Shown one piece after another: positions 16,929-26,379 of a stretch of 38,189 nucleotides of DNA. Origin of the DNA: Planktomarina sp. Its GTDB lineage: Bacteria > Pseudomonadota > Alphaproteobacteria > Rhodobacterales > Rhodobacteraceae. A program made the position numbers and the translations under genes. The stretch covers positions 16,978 through 55,166 of the forward strand of contig JAHDDS010000010.1 of the NCBI GenBank assembly GCA_020629235.1, given 5' to 3'. The notes under the pieces were generated by a model, which had not been told where the DNA came from, did not search any database, and saw only the letters and a list, made by a program, of their open reading frames with translations. How positions within the stretch are numbered: the first letter of the stretch is position 1; every line of letters begins with the position of its first letter.

Positions 16929-18364
16929 CGTTGCCCCACTGCCCGGCCCATGCCCGTGGGCGGCGTCAGTTTTGCGTGCTGATCGGCAATGGCCCCCAGG
17001 GCGTTGGCCACCGCATCCCCAGGGGGCGACGATTTGCGCGTTTGCAAATCCACATGGATCAACAGGTGTTCGCCTGTGGCCAACAGCCGGTCGCCTTCAA
17101 ACATCTGGTGAAACAGCTGCATCTTCTTGCCCGCCCCCAAGGCGCAGTAGGTCCGCACCGTTATTTCATGGCCAGCGTGCACTTCATCCACGTGGCGGAT
17201 ATGGGTTTCGGCGGTGAAGTAACTGCCGCCTGTGGCGATGTACTGCGCATCGCAGCCAATGATTTCCATGAACCGATCCGTAGCATCGCCAAAGGCCTGC
17301 AAGTACCGCGCTTCGTTCATGTGGCCGTTGTAATCGGTCCAATCCAGCGGCACCACGCGGCGCACCGTTTCGACCAAATCAGTCGGGTCCACGGGCGGCG
17401 GGTCTTGTTCGGCCGCATTCAGCAGCGCCCCCGCCCCCCAATCCTGGGCCTTCAGGGCGCGCAAAATCCCCACCAAATTGGTGTCGCGGATGCGTTCCAA
17501 ATCGCGGATGGAATGGCGACCGGACTGTGCATCCGACTGGTCCGAAATCATATCCACCAAGTCTTCGGTGAATTCCGGCACATCCATCAGTTTGGTCCAG
17601 GGCCATTTCAAAGCCGGGCCAAATTGCGCCATGAAGTGGCGCATGCCCGCTTCCCCGCCTGCCACGCGGTACGTTTCAAACAGCCCCATTTGGGCCCATC
17701 GCAACCCAAACCCGTACCGGATGGCGTTGTCGATTTCTTCGGTGGTGGCGATGCCATCTGTGATCAACCAAAGCGCTTCGCGCCAAACGGCTTCCAGGAA
17801 ACGATCCGCGATATGGGCGTCGATTTCCTTGCGCACGCGCAACGGATGCATCCCCAGGCTGGTCAGAATATCCGCCGCCTGGGTGTGCAGGTCTTCGCTG
17901 TTCTTGTCTGTGCCCACCACTTCCACCAAAGGCAGAAGATAGACGGGGTTGAACGGGTGGCAGACCAAAACTTGTTCGGGCCGTGTGGCGCAGCTTTGCA
18001 GTTCAGACGGTTTAAACCCAGACGTGGACGACCCGATAACGGCCTGCGGATCGCACTCCGCTTGTAAGGCTTGGTACACCTTTTGCTTCAATTCCAACCG
18101 TTCCGGCACACTTTCCTGAATCCATATCGCGCCGGCCACAGCGTCTGACATCGTGGGGTGAAAGCTTAAACGCCCTTCGCGCGGCACGCCCCGGTCCATC
18201 AGGCCCGGGTAAGACCGACGGGCGTTGTCCAGAACTTCGCCAATCTTACGCGCTGCTTCCGGGTCTGGGTCAAAGACCCGCACGTCCCATCCGTTCAGTA
18301 AGAACCGCGCGGCCCATCCGCCGCCGATCACACCCCCGCCGATGATTGCTGCTGTTTTGGTCAT
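16925..18364 (-). CDS. L-carnitine dehydrogenase fused to betainyl-CoA thioesterase
   Basis: A 479-residue fusion starting at ATG 18364, where MTKTAAIIGGGVIGGG places the Rossmann motif at the N-terminus. A GTG at 18421 overlaps the BKACE stop but adds 19 residues with no family match. Residues 1-310 are a 3-hydroxyacyl-CoA dehydrogenase-like enzyme with the catalytic histidine in VCHPFNP (H136). Residues about 335-465 are a hot-dog thioesterase (DWTDYNGHMNEARY at 341-354). This is the fused form known from several alphaproteobacteria. The first half oxidises L-carnitine to 3-dehydrocarnitine with NAD+; the second hydrolyses betainyl-CoA, made by the upstream BKACE, to glycine betaine. Pathway assignment rests on the fusion plus the neighbour and is strong. 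Confidence 0.92.
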   Translation of the reverse strand: MTKTAAIIGGGVIGGGWAARFLLNGWDVRVFDPDPEAARKIGEVLDNARRSYPGLMDRGVPREGRLSFHPTMSDAVAGAIWIQESVPERLELKQKVYQALQAECDPQAVIGSSTSGFKPSELQSCATRPEQVLVCHPFNPVYLLPLVEVVGTDKNSEDLHTQAADILTSLGMHPLRVRKEIDAHIADRFLEAVWREALWLITDGIATTEEIDNAIRYGFGLRWAQMGLFETYRVAGGEAGMRHFMAQFGPALKWPWTKLMDVPEFTEDLVDMISDQSDAQSGRHSIRDLERIRDTNLVGILRALKAQDWGAGALLNAAEQDPPPVDPTDLVETVRRVVPLDWTDYNGHMNEARYLQAFGDATDRFMEIIGCDAQYIATGGSYFTAETHIRHVDEVHAGHEITVRTYCALGAGKKMQLFHQMFEGDRLLATGEHLLIHVDLQTRKSSPPGDAVANALGAIADQHAKLTPPTGMGRAVGQR

Positions 18365-18417
18365 CACAGGCCCTTCATTGTTTCTGCCGCGCCTTTGCGC
18401 ACAAGGTTCCCTTTGCT

Positions 18418-19332
18418 TCACGCCTTGGGCGCACGCTTCACCAAGCCCAATTTTTCGCGCACCGCGTCTGGCCCAATCACCGTGGCACCCAGATTTTCGA
18501 TAATTCCCACGGCGCGGTCCACCAGCTGGTAATTCTCAGCCAAGACGCCACGATCCAACATCAGGTTATCCTCCAGACCCACCCGCACGTTGCCCCCTGC
18601 CAGAACGGACGCGGCGACATAAGGCATCTGGTGCCGCCCCAACCCAAAGGCGCTGAATGTCCAATCATCCGGAACATTGTTTACCATGGCCATAAACGTG
18701 TTCAAATCATCTGGCGCCCCCCAAGGCACCCCCATGCACAGCTGCACCAACGCGGGGCTGTTAAGCACACCGTCTTTCACCAACTGCTTGGCGTACCACA
18801 GATGGCCCGTGTCAAACGCCTCGATCTCTGGCTTTACACCCAAGTCGGTCATCATCTGCCCCATGGCGGTCAACATGCCGGGTGTGTTGGTCATCACGTA
18901 ATCGGCTTCGGCGAAGTTCATTGTGCCGCAGTCCAGGGTGCAAATTTCTGGCAAACATTCGGCCACATGGGCCACCCGGGCGCTGGCGCCGATCATGTCG
19001 GTGCCCGCGTCCTTCAGGGGCAGCGGCGCTTCCACATCGCCAAACACCATATCCCCGCCCATGCCTGCGGTCAGGTTCAACACCACATCCACGGCAGCGT
19101 CGCGAATGCGGTCTGTGACTTCGCGATACAAGGCCAAGTCGCGCGACGGCGCGCCGGTCTTGGGATCGCGCACGTGGCAATGCACCACCGCGGCCCCTGC
19201 TTTGGCCGCCGCGATTGCGCTGTCGGCAATCTGTTTTGGGGACCGGGGCACATGGGGGCTTTTGTCTTGCGTGCCCCCGGATCCGGTTACGGCACAGGTG
19301 ATGAACACCTCTCGGTTCATGGTCAGCGGCAT
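18418..19332 (-). CDS. BKACE (3-dehydrocarnitine cleavage enzyme)
   Basis: A 304-residue member of the beta-keto acid cleavage family (BKACE, formerly DUF849). The zinc-binding HxH is at residues 51-53 in VVHCHVRD. Other family segments are LNLTAGMGGD, TLDCGTMNFA, IEAFDTGHL and GGNVRVGLEDN. With acetyl-CoA it should split 3-dehydrocarnitine into betainyl-CoA and acetoacetate. The next gene encodes the dehydrogenase that makes its substrate and the thioesterase that uses its product, which fixes the specificity well. GGAGGGG precedes ATG 19332, which favours it over the internal ATG at 19320. It is the first gene of the leftward operon. Confidence 0.92.
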   Translation of the reverse strand: MPLTMNREVFITCAVTGSGGTQDKSPHVPRSPKQIADSAIAAAKAGAAVVHCHVRDPKTGAPSRDLALYREVTDRIRDAAVDVVLNLTAGMGGDMVFGDVEAPLPLKDAGTDMIGASARVAHVAECLPEICTLDCGTMNFAEADYVMTNTPGMLTAMGQMMTDLGVKPEIEAFDTGHLWYAKQLVKDGVLNSPALVQLCMGVPWGAPDDLNTFMAMVNNVPDDWTFSAFGLGRHQMPYVAASVLAGGNVRVGLEDNLMLDRGVLAENYQLVDRAVGIIENLGATVIGPDAVREKLGLVKRAPKA

Positions 19333-19411
19333 GGGTCCCCTCCTTCACTGTCGCGCAAAGCGTTCGCCGATTCTGTCCTGCAAAACCAGTCTGAACTTCT
19401 TTTGTTTGAAA

Positions 19412-19490
19412 ATACTCTGCGGGGTCCGGGGGCGCACAGCCCCCGGGTGCCCGGTCCTGGCGGCGGGGCCGCAGGCCCCAAAGCCAGGAC
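19412..19490. repeat. Double-hairpin intergenic element between two leftward genes
   Basis: Two stable hairpins follow one another. The first is 8 bp, CCGGGGGC (19426-19433) with GCCCCCGG (19439-19446). The second is nested: outer arms GTCCTGGC (19454-19461) and GCCAGGAC (19483-19490), inner arms GGGGCC (19465-19470) and GGCCCC (19474-19479). It sits after the aldo/keto reductase stop and before the BKACE start, so it can terminate one transcript before the next. A similar GCGGGGTCCGGGGGC string is, from memory, repeated between genes in Rhodobacteraceae. Confidence 0.65.
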
Positions 19491-19498
19491 ACCCCCTG

Positions 19499-20542
19499 TC
19501 AGTACGGCATGGGGTGGGCTTGGTGGGCGCGGTTGATATCGCGCTGTACTTCTTGGCTTAACTCTACATCCTTGCCGTCGATGATCCGTGCCAATTGATC
19601 GGCTGTGGTGGCCCCAAAAATCACCGATCCCATGAACGGCCGGGCCTGACAAAATGCCAATGCCATGTGAACCGGATCCAGCCCGTGTTTTTGTGCAATG
19701 GCGACATAGGCCCCTGCCGCATCGTGGGCCCGCGCTGTGTCCCGGCCGCCCAAACCTGACGACACAGATTTTCGGCTGCCTTCGGGCACTGCGCCATCGG
19801 CATATTTGCCCGTCAGCAATCCCGTGGCCAAAGGGGAAAACGCCAACAGGCCAACGTCTTCATTCACGCTCAGCTCTGCCAAATCGGTGTCGTACAGCCG
19901 GCACATCAAACTGTATTCGTTCTGAATTGTCGCCACCCGGGGACCGTGGCCCGCTTGCGCCAGATGCAACCACTGATCGGTGCCCCAGGCACTTTCGTTG
20001 GACAACCCGAACGCGCGAATGCGGCCCCGGTCCACTTCCTTTTGCAGCGCTTCCAACACCTGGGCCATGTTGTCCAAGGTCTTTGCGCGATCCTGCTTTG
20101 ACGGGTCATAGGTCCAATTTTGCCGAAACATATAACTGCCCCGGTTGGGCCAGTGCAGCTGATACAGGTCGATATAATCGGTTTGCAGCCGGGCCAGGCT
20201 GGTGTCGATGGCGTCGGGCACGGACTGGGCCGTGATGTCTGCCCCGTCGCGGATGTGTTTGATGCCGTTGCCCGCGTGTTTTGTGGCGATCAAAACCCGG
20301 TCGCGCGTGCCGCGATCCTTGGCCCATGCGCCGACGATTTCTTCTGACCGTCCCTGGGTTTGCGCAGAAATCGGATTCACCGGATACATTTCGGCAGTGT
20401 CAAAAATGTTGATCCCCGCATCCAGGGCCATGTCCATTTGTGCAAAGGCGTCCTGGGGATCAGTCTGGGTGCCGTATGTCATCGTGCCCAAGCACAAGTC
20501 CGACATCATCATGTCAGTGCGGCCGACGGGGTTCATCTTCAT
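19499..20542 (-). CDS. Aldo/keto reductase, Tas-like
   Basis: A 347-residue AKR starting at ATG 20542 (MKMNPVGRTD), with AAGGACG about eight bases upstream. The catalytic set is visible: Asp and Tyr in FDTAEMY, Lys in IATKHAG and His in YQLHWPNR. The insert and length (longer than YdhF-type AKRs), with DITAQSVPDAIDTSLARLQTDYIDLYQLHWP, match the Tas/YghZ-like group of NADP(H)-linked reductases. The substrate is not known. It is divergent from the LexA-controlled ImuA-like gene, with 98 bases between starts. Confidence 0.88.
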   Translation of the reverse strand: MKMNPVGRTDMMMSDLCLGTMTYGTQTDPQDAFAQMDMALDAGINIFDTAEMYPVNPISAQTQGRSEEIVGAWAKDRGTRDRVLIATKHAGNGIKHIRDGADITAQSVPDAIDTSLARLQTDYIDLYQLHWPNRGSYMFRQNWTYDPSKQDRAKTLDNMAQVLEALQKEVDRGRIRAFGLSNESAWGTDQWLHLAQAGHGPRVATIQNEYSLMCRLYDTDLAELSVNEDVGLLAFSPLATGLLTGKYADGAVPEGSRKSVSSGLGGRDTARAHDAAGAYVAIAQKHGLDPVHMALAFCQARPFMGSVIFGATTADQLARIIDGKDVELSQEVQRDINRAHQAHPMPY

Positions 20543-20605
20543 GGGGTGCGTCCTTTTATGGTCCCGCAAAGACTAGCCCCTCGCCCCACGGGCGCAAGTT
20601 CAGAC

Positions 20606-20640
20606 TTGAAGAACAAAATAAGAACATCTATATCTCTGCC
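20606..20640 (+). promoter_or_regulatory. Sigma-70 promoter with LexA (SOS) box, probably leaderless
   Basis: A -35-like TTGAAG (20606-20611), a 17-base spacer and a -10-like TATATC (20629-20634) precede the ATG at 20641. Inside the spacer lies GAAC-N7-GAAC (20611-20625), the direct-repeat LexA box known for alphaproteobacteria. A start about seven bases after the -10 would fall on the A of the ATG. This agrees with the lack of any Shine-Dalgarno sequence. Confidence 0.75.
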
Positions 20641-21279
20641 ATGGGCCATCCCGCCGCACATATCCTGACCCGCCGGTCGCAAACCCACCCCAAGGCCAAA
20701 CCCCGCGCCGTGGAAGTGGCGCCCAATGTGACGCTGCAATTGGGGCGCGTGCACGAATGTTGCGGCGCGAACCGGCGCACCATGGCGATGATGGTGGCGG
20801 CCAAAATGGACGGGCCGGTCTTTTGGATCGTTCCCGATTGGGTGCCCGATCGTCCCCACAGCGACGGCATGCAAAGCTTTGTTAATCCTGGGCGGTTGAC
20901 TTTCATCACCCCCCATCGGGCCGAAGATCTGTTGTGGTCTGTTGAAGAAAGCCTGCGCAGCGGAACCGTGCCCTTGGTGGTGGCGGACCTGCCCGGACTG
21001 CCCGCCCTGACACCGGTGCGCCGTCTGCATTTGGCTGCTGAAACCGGCAGCTTGGAAGGCAGCCACACCCCCCTGGGGCTGATCTTGACCCCCGGCGATG
21101 GCGGCGCACCGGGGGTGGAAAGTCGCTGGCACATGGCTGCATGCCATGATGGGATCCAAGACGGTGGGCCCCACGAAAGTTGGAAACTGTCGCGTCGCAA
21201 GGCGCGCACCCTGCCGCCCCAAAGTTGGCAGTTGTTCAAACGCCACGGACAGCTGACCACAGACCGCCTGCCGGGATAA
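20641..21279 (+). CDS. ImuA-like (RecA/SulA-related) SOS protein, orphan
   Basis: A 212-residue protein. Segments LQLGRVHECCGANRRTMAMM, GPVFWI, GRLTFITPHRAEDLLWSVEESL, ALTPVRRLHLAAE, LGLILTP and VESRWHM follow the pattern of ImuA, the RecA-like accessory protein of the ImuA-ImuB-DnaE2 error-prone polymerase. There is no convincing Walker A motif. In most alphaproteobacteria imuA is followed by imuB and dnaE2. Here YceI and MFS genes follow instead, so this is either an orphan paralogue or a relocated imuA. The LexA box in its promoter supports DNA-damage control. Assignment to ImuA is by remembered similarity rather than a search. Confidence 0.7.
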   Translation: MGHPAAHILTRRSQTHPKAKPRAVEVAPNVTLQLGRVHECCGANRRTMAMMVAAKMDGPVFWIVPDWVPDRPHSDGMQSFVNPGRLTFITPHRAEDLLWSVEESLRSGTVPLVVADLPGLPALTPVRRLHLAAETGSLEGSHTPLGLILTPGDGGAPGVESRWHMAACHDGIQDGGPHESWKLSRRKARTLPPQSWQLFKRHGQLTTDRLPG

Positions 21280-21384
21280 GCCTCGCAGGCTCTATCGCAA
21301 AAGCCTGACATCACAAAACTCTGACACCGGCCGGGCGCAATCCATGTTATGGATACGTCGAAGCGTCACAAAAGGCCCTGTCCC

Positions 21385-21960
21385 ATGCGCCACATTCACG
21401 CAGCCCTTCGGGCCATCCTGTGGACCCTGGTGTGGTCCTTTCTGTGGGCCAGTGCGTCCATGGGCGCGCCCGTTGCCTATGATTTGAACATCGCCAAATC
21501 CGAAAGCGCCTTCATCTATCGCTTTGAAAACAACCCCGTGCGCGGCACCATCCCCGTCATCAGCGCCGACGTCGCAATTGATTTTGACAACCTGGCAAAC
21601 TCTACCGTCAGAACCACACTGTCTGCCCAACGGGCCACAGCCGGGTTTGTCTTCGCCACCCAAACCGTGCGCGGCCCGCAAATGCTGAACGCCGCAGCAT
21701 TCCCCACCATCCACTTTGTCAGCACATCTGTGCGCGGCACACTGCCCACCGCCACCATTTCCGGCACCTTGACCTTACGCGGTGTCACCCGCCCCGTGAC
21801 CTTGCGCGCCAACCTGTTTCGGCAAAGCAATTCAATGCGAAATCTGGTGATCCGCTTGCAGGGCAAGATCAACCGCAATGATTTTGGCATGTCCGGGTTT
21901 CCGGGGTTCGTGGGCCCCATCATCGACCTGGATATCCAGGCCCATATCACCCGCCGCTAA
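21385..21960 (+). CDS. YceI family periplasmic protein
   Basis: A 191-residue protein starting at ATG 21385, which opens a clear signal peptide (about 1-28, ending SMGA). The ATG at 21349 would put 12 polar residues in front of it. The mature part is a YceI-like lipocalin beta-barrel: YDLNIAKSESAFIYRFENNPVRGTI, ATVRGPQMLNAAAFPTIHFVS-like core, GTLTLRGVTRPVTL and INRNDFGMSGFPGFVGPIIDL. Family members bind isoprenoid-type lipids in the periplasm, and some respond to acid or osmotic stress. The ligand here is unknown. Confidence 0.88.
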   Translation: MRHIHAALRAILWTLVWSFLWASASMGAPVAYDLNIAKSESAFIYRFENNPVRGTIPVISADVAIDFDNLANSTVRTTLSAQRATAGFVFATQTVRGPQMLNAAAFPTIHFVSTSVRGTLPTATISGTLTLRGVTRPVTLRANLFRQSNSMRNLVIRLQGKINRNDFGMSGFPGFVGPIIDLDIQAHITRR

Positions 21961-22034
21961 GCCTTGCACTGAACGCAAATCGCCCCGCAAAAAGGACAAC
22001 AGACATCGGGCTTGCGCCGTGACATAGTGCGCCC

Positions 22035-23252
22035 ATGCGCTTGTTGATTTCCTTTGCCGCCCTGTTCTTGTCCATCATCTTGCTGCAACTGTCGTCGGGC
22101 GGTGTGGGGTCTTTTGACGCCATCACGGGCCAAGCCCTGGGGTTCACCACTGGGCAAATCGGCCTGTTGGGGTCGGCCCATTTCGTGGGCTTTTTCATCG
22201 GCTGCTGGTGGGCGCCACGAGTGATCAGCAACGTTGGCCCTTCGCGCGCCTTTGCCTGTTTTGCTGCCCTGGGGGCCATCGGATTGCTGGGCCATACGCT
22301 GACACAACATCCTTGGGCCTGGGCGGTGTTGCGCATCGCGTCGGGGCTGTGCATCGCCGCCTGTTACACGGTGATTGAAGCCTGGTTGCAGTCCAAAGTC
22401 ACCAACGAAACGCGGGGCCGGGCCATGGGGATTTACCGCATGGTGGACATTGGCGGATCGCTGATGGCGCAGTTGATGATCGGCGCTTTGGCCTCGGTCG
22501 AAACCTATGTGGCCTATAACTTGCTGACCCTGTTTTGTTGCGCGTCGCTTTTGCCGCTGGCCCTGACCAGCACCCGCCCGCCCGAAAGTTCCAAGGCCCC
22601 ACGCCTGAACCCACTGTTGGCCTTAAGCCGGTCGCCCCTGGCGGTGGCGGGGGTCGTGGTGGCCGGGGTATCCACCGCATCTTACCGTATGATGGGTCCC
22701 GTTTATGGCAACACCATCGGCCTGTCGCCATCCGAAATCGGGTGGTTCTTGGCCGTCTTCGTGGCAGGTGGCGCCATCGCGCAATTGCCTGCGGGTTGGC
22801 TGGCCGACACCTATGACAGACGTCACATCCTGTTGGGCACGTCCCTGGTGTCTGTGGCGGCCTGCGTGTTTTCCGCCCTGGCCCAAAGCGATTTGACTGT
22901 TTTTTTCGCCAGCTTCATCTTTGGGTTCATGACCTTTCCCATCTTTTCCATCGCAGCGGCCCATGCCCACGACTTTGCCGCCAGCGATGAACGTGTGGAA
23001 CTGTCTGCCGCGCTGATCTTTTACTATGCCGTCGGCGCAATCACCGCCCCCCTTGTCACGGCCCGTGTCATTGACGCCTTCGGGCCCAGTGCGTTCTTCG
23101 TCCTGATCGGGGCGGCCCATGTTGCGCTGGCTTTCTTTGGGGCGTGGCGGATTTTGCAAGGCCGGACCCGGACGGCGCAAACGGCCTATGTCTATGCCCC
23201 GCGTACCTCGTTCATCATTGGGCGCTTGATGCGGCGATTGCGCGACCGATAA
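22035..23252 (+). CDS. MFS transporter
   Basis: A 405-residue integral membrane protein with about 12 spans. The loop between spans 2 and 3 and the [17 protein letters not shown] and [16 protein letters not shown] segments (the second being the MFS loop of the C-terminal half) are typical of the major facilitator superfamily, near the YcaD-like group. The tail is basic and cytoplasmic. It may be co-transcribed with yceI, 74 bases upstream. The substrate is unknown. Confidence 0.88.
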   Translation: MRLLISFAALFLSIILLQLSSGGVGSFDAITGQALGFTTGQIGLLGSAHFVGFFIGCWWAPRVISNVGPSRAFACFAALGAIGLLGHTLTQHPWAWAVLRIASGLCIAACYTVIEAWLQSKVTNETRGRAMGIYRMVDIGGSLMAQLMIGALASVETYVAYNLLTLFCCASLLPLALTSTRPPESSKAPRLNPLLALSRSPLAVAGVVVAGVSTASYRMMGPVYGNTIGLSPSEIGWFLAVFVAGGAIAQLPAGWLADTYDRRHILLGTSLVSVAACVFSALAQSDLTVFFASFIFGFMTFPIFSIAAAHAHDFAASDERVELSAALIFYYAVGAITAPLVTARVIDAFGPSAFFVLIGAAHVALAFFGAWRILQGRTRTAQTAYVYAPRTSFIIGRLMRRLRDR

Positions 23253-23313
23253 GGGGCTGGGCAAGCCTGTGTCTGCGGGGTACAGGGAAAGCCCACCACG
23301 TTGGAACACGGCC

Positions 23314-25029
23314 ATGACACAGCGCATTTTGATCACATCGGCGATCCCTTACATCAACGGGATCAAACACCTTGGCAATTTGGTGGGCAGCCAACTGCCC
23401 GCGGACCTGTTCGCCCGGTACAAACGCGCCCGCGGTCATCAGGTATTGTTTTTGTGCGCCACCGACGAACACGGCACACCGGCCGAATTGGCTGCGGCCA
23501 AAGCGGGCAAACCCGTGGCCGAATACTGCGCGGAAATGCATGCCGTGCAGGCGGACATCGCTGCGGGGTTTCGCCTGTCTTTTGATCATTTTGGGCGGTC
23601 GTCCAGCGATCAAAACCGTGCCTTGACCCAACACTTTGCAGGCAAGCTGGCGGACAACGGGCTGATCCGCGAAGTGGATGAACAACAAGTATTTTCCCAT
23701 GCCGACGGGCGCTTCTTGCCGGACCGATACATCGAAGGCACCTGCCCCAATTGCGGTTATGATGGCGCACGCGGCGATCAATGCGAAAACTGCACCAAGC
23801 AGTTGGACCCCACCGACTTGATTAACCCCAGATCGGCCGTATCCGGATCCACCGATTTGGAAATCCGCGACACCCGCCACCTGTACCTGCGCCAGTCTGC
23901 CATGCGCGATCAACTGAACGCATGGATTGACAGTAAAACCGACTGGCCGGTTTTGACCACTTCCATCGCCAAGAAATGGCTGAATGATGGCGACGGCCTG
24001 CAAGACCGGGGCATCACACGGGACTTGGATTGGGGCGTGCCCGTCCGCAAGGGCGCGCAAGATTGGCCCGGCATGGATGGCAAAGTGTTCTATGTCTGGT
24101 TTGACGCGCCCATCGAATACATCGCCTGCGCCCAAGAATGGCAAGACGCGGGCAAAGGCAGCGATTGGGAAAGTTGGTGGCGCACGGACAAGGGCGCGGG
24201 CGACGTCACCTATTTCCAGTTCATGGGCAAGGACAATGTCCCCTTCCACACCCTGTCTTTTCCCAGCACGATTCTGGGGTCGGGCGAAGACTGGAAGCTG
24301 GTGGATTACATCAAGTCTTTCAACTACCTCAACTACGACGGCGGACAGTTTTCCACATCCAAAGGCCGGGGCATTTTCATGGACCAAGCCTTGGAAATTC
24401 TGCCTGCAGACTATTGGCGGTGGTGGCTTTTGTCCCACGCACCAGAATCTTCCGACACCGAATTCACCTGGGATGCGTTCCAGCAGGACACCAACAAAGA
24501 TCTGTCGGACGTCTTGGGCAATTTTGTCAGCCGCGTCACAAAGTTCTGCCGCTCAAAGTTTGGCGAAGTGGTGCCCGAAGGCGGGGCGCTGGACCCACGG
24601 GCGCAAACACTGCTGGCCGATCTGCAAACGCGGCTGACCGCCTATGAAGGCCATATGGACCGGATGGAGGTGCGCAAAGCCGCAGCCGATCTGCGCGCCA
24701 TTTGGGTGTTGGGCAATGAATATTTGCAAGATGCCCAGCCTTGGGCCGTTTTCAAAACGGATCCCGAGGCCGCTGCCGCCATCGTGCGGCTGTCGTTGAA
24801 TTTGATCTGCCTTTACGGGCATTTGTCGCAACCGTTTATTCCAGATGCGGCGTCAAAAATGCTGGCCGCGTTTGGCCAAACACCGGGCGGTTGGCCATCC
24901 GATGTTGAAGCCGCAGCGCAGACTTTGGTGCCCGGGGCGTCATTCACGGTTCCAGACAACCTGTTTTCCAAGATCGCAGACGAAGATCGGGACGCCTGGA
25001 AAACCCGCTTTGCGGGCACCCGCGATTGA
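23314..25029 (+). CDS. metG: Methionyl-tRNA synthetase
   Basis: A 571-residue class I aminoacyl-tRNA synthetase that charges methionine on tRNA-Met. I start it at ATG 23314 ([16 protein letters not shown]), where family proteins begin. The HIGH-type motif is HLGN in [10 protein letters not shown]. The KMSKS-type loop reads [11 protein letters not shown] zinc knuckle, [17 protein letters not shown], lies in the connective peptide. The catalytic and anticodon-binding parts are complete. The length matches the short form without a C-terminal EMAP-like dimerisation domain. It is a housekeeping gene with normal composition. Confidence 0.96.
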   Translation: MTQRILITSAIPYINGIKHLGNLVGSQLPADLFARYKRARGHQVLFLCATDEHGTPAELAAAKAGKPVAEYCAEMHAVQADIAAGFRLSFDHFGRSSSDQNRALTQHFAGKLADNGLIREVDEQQVFSHADGRFLPDRYIEGTCPNCGYDGARGDQCENCTKQLDPTDLINPRSAVSGSTDLEIRDTRHLYLRQSAMRDQLNAWIDSKTDWPVLTTSIAKKWLNDGDGLQDRGITRDLDWGVPVRKGAQDWPGMDGKVFYVWFDAPIEYIACAQEWQDAGKGSDWESWWRTDKGAGDVTYFQFMGKDNVPFHTLSFPSTILGSGEDWKLVDYIKSFNYLNYDGGQFSTSKGRGIFMDQALEILPADYWRWWLLSHAPESSDTEFTWDAFQQDTNKDLSDVLGNFVSRVTKFCRSKFGEVVPEGGALDPRAQTLLADLQTRLTAYEGHMDRMEVRKAAADLRAIWVLGNEYLQDAQPWAVFKTDPEAAAAIVRLSLNLICLYGHLSQPFIPDAASKMLAAFGQTPGGWPSDVEAAAQTLVPGASFTVPDNLFSKIADEDRDAWKTRFAGTRD

Positions 25030-25059
25030 CCAGGGCCCATTACGCCTGGGGATGGGATG

Positions 25060-26379
25060 TCAGCTTCCGCCGGGTGATTTGGCCATGTTCCACAATGGCC
25101 CGAACTGCTTGAAGTGAAGCGCTTCCAAAATCACGGCGTTGGTGTTCAGGCTAAGCGATGTGTTCCAGTTGCCTGTGCTTTCATAGACCCCAGCCATCCA
25201 CCCCTGCCCGTCCCGGGCCAGGTGTTGAATCCGGTCCAGCCCTGCGTTGGTATATTCCGTGTCAAACAGCGCGTCCCAAGCATAGGTCGCTTTGGCCGAC
25301 TGGGTGCGCAAATCGTCATGGCGGCGCCCGTCGATGTCCACCACGGCCCAATCTGCGCCATTGGAAAACACAGACGAATAGACAAAATGGGGCGCTACAT
25401 CGACGTGGTCTTCGGAAACGAACGTGACTGTTCCTTCCGCCAGATAGCGCGCCTGCTGGGCTTCAAAGACGCGGTCGGCCATAAGGCGGCTTTCTGCGTC
25501 AAACCCCAATTCCAATCCCATCAGAATGTATGGTTCTGACAAAACGGGCGTCACCGTCCCAAAACGCGCAGCGGTGCGGGCATCGACGGGCACCTCTACC
25601 CCAGCGATGGTGCGCCAATTCAGCACCGGAATGGCCGACATCGCCCGCACCACATCCATCCCCCACAGCCCCGCTGCCCGCGCGCCATATTGTTCATATC
25701 CGATCCGCCCTTCTTGCAGTGCCATAAGGTCGGCCCCGTCCCGTGTGGTGCCGATCAACTGCCCGTTCTGCGTCATCTTGTCGAAGTCCCAAGACGAAAG
25801 GACGGTGCGAATATCAGGCCCAAACTGCGGCGCAAAACGTTCGACGGTGCGCAACGCCAACAGCAACCGCGCGATATCGAGGGCGGACCAACCAATGCCG
25901 TCAGGCGTCAGCGTATCGGCATAGTCGGTCATCCGAAGCGTTTGGGTATTGTACACTTTGTTGGGCAGGCTTGCATCGATCAGTTCCACGCGGGCCAGTG
26001 CCGTCACAAATGTCTGAAATCTGTGATCAAATTCGTCGCGTTCGATCACGCCAAGACGCATGGCAGACACCAAAGCAAAGATGTAACTGCCTTGATCCCA
26101 AAGCGTGGACGATGGGAACCCGTCCACAGAACTGACCCATCCCGTGTGCGGGTCCGTGTTGTTTTCGATGAAGTCCCACGCGATCCGCGCGGCCCTTTGA
26201 TCGCGAACATCCAGCGGTTGTTTTTCCGCAAGTTGAAAGTTTTCAGTGGCGTAAGGAATGGGCCGTTCGATGCTGCGCGCAAGCGCGGTGCTGACACCGT
26301 CCAAAGACACGGCGATCCCGGCAGCCGCCAAGAAAGCCAGTACAAATCCCAACGATTTTCCGCGTGCTATGCGATGCAT
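25060..26379 (-). CDS. DUF3131 family exported protein of the polysaccharide operon
   Basis: A 439-residue protein with an N-terminal signal or anchor (LGFVLAFLAAAGIAVSLDG). The remainder resembles DUF3131, an alpha/alpha-barrel family related to glucoamylase-like proteins. Characteristic segments are ARIAWDFIENNTDPHTGWVSSVDGFPSSTLWDQGSYIFAL, and near the end WMAGVYESTGNWNTSLSLNTNAVILEAL. Its start lies inside the GT2 gene (13-base overlap) with GAAAGGGC upstream, so it is the last gene of the tight operon. It is likely to process or bind the polysaccharide in the periplasm; no reaction is established. Confidence 0.85.
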   Translation of the reverse strand: MHRIARGKSLGFVLAFLAAAGIAVSLDGVSTALARSIERPIPYATENFQLAEKQPLDVRDQRAARIAWDFIENNTDPHTGWVSSVDGFPSSTLWDQGSYIFALVSAMRLGVIERDEFDHRFQTFVTALARVELIDASLPNKVYNTQTLRMTDYADTLTPDGIGWSALDIARLLLALRTVERFAPQFGPDIRTVLSSWDFDKMTQNGQLIGTTRDGADLMALQEGRIGYEQYGARAAGLWGMDVVRAMSAIPVLNWRTIAGVEVPVDARTAARFGTVTPVLSEPYILMGLELGFDAESRLMADRVFEAQQARYLAEGTVTFVSEDHVDVAPHFVYSSVFSNGADWAVVDIDGRRHDDLRTQSAKATYAWDALFDTEYTNAGLDRIQHLARDGQGWMAGVYESTGNWNTSLSLNTNAVILEALHFKQFGPLWNMAKSPGGS

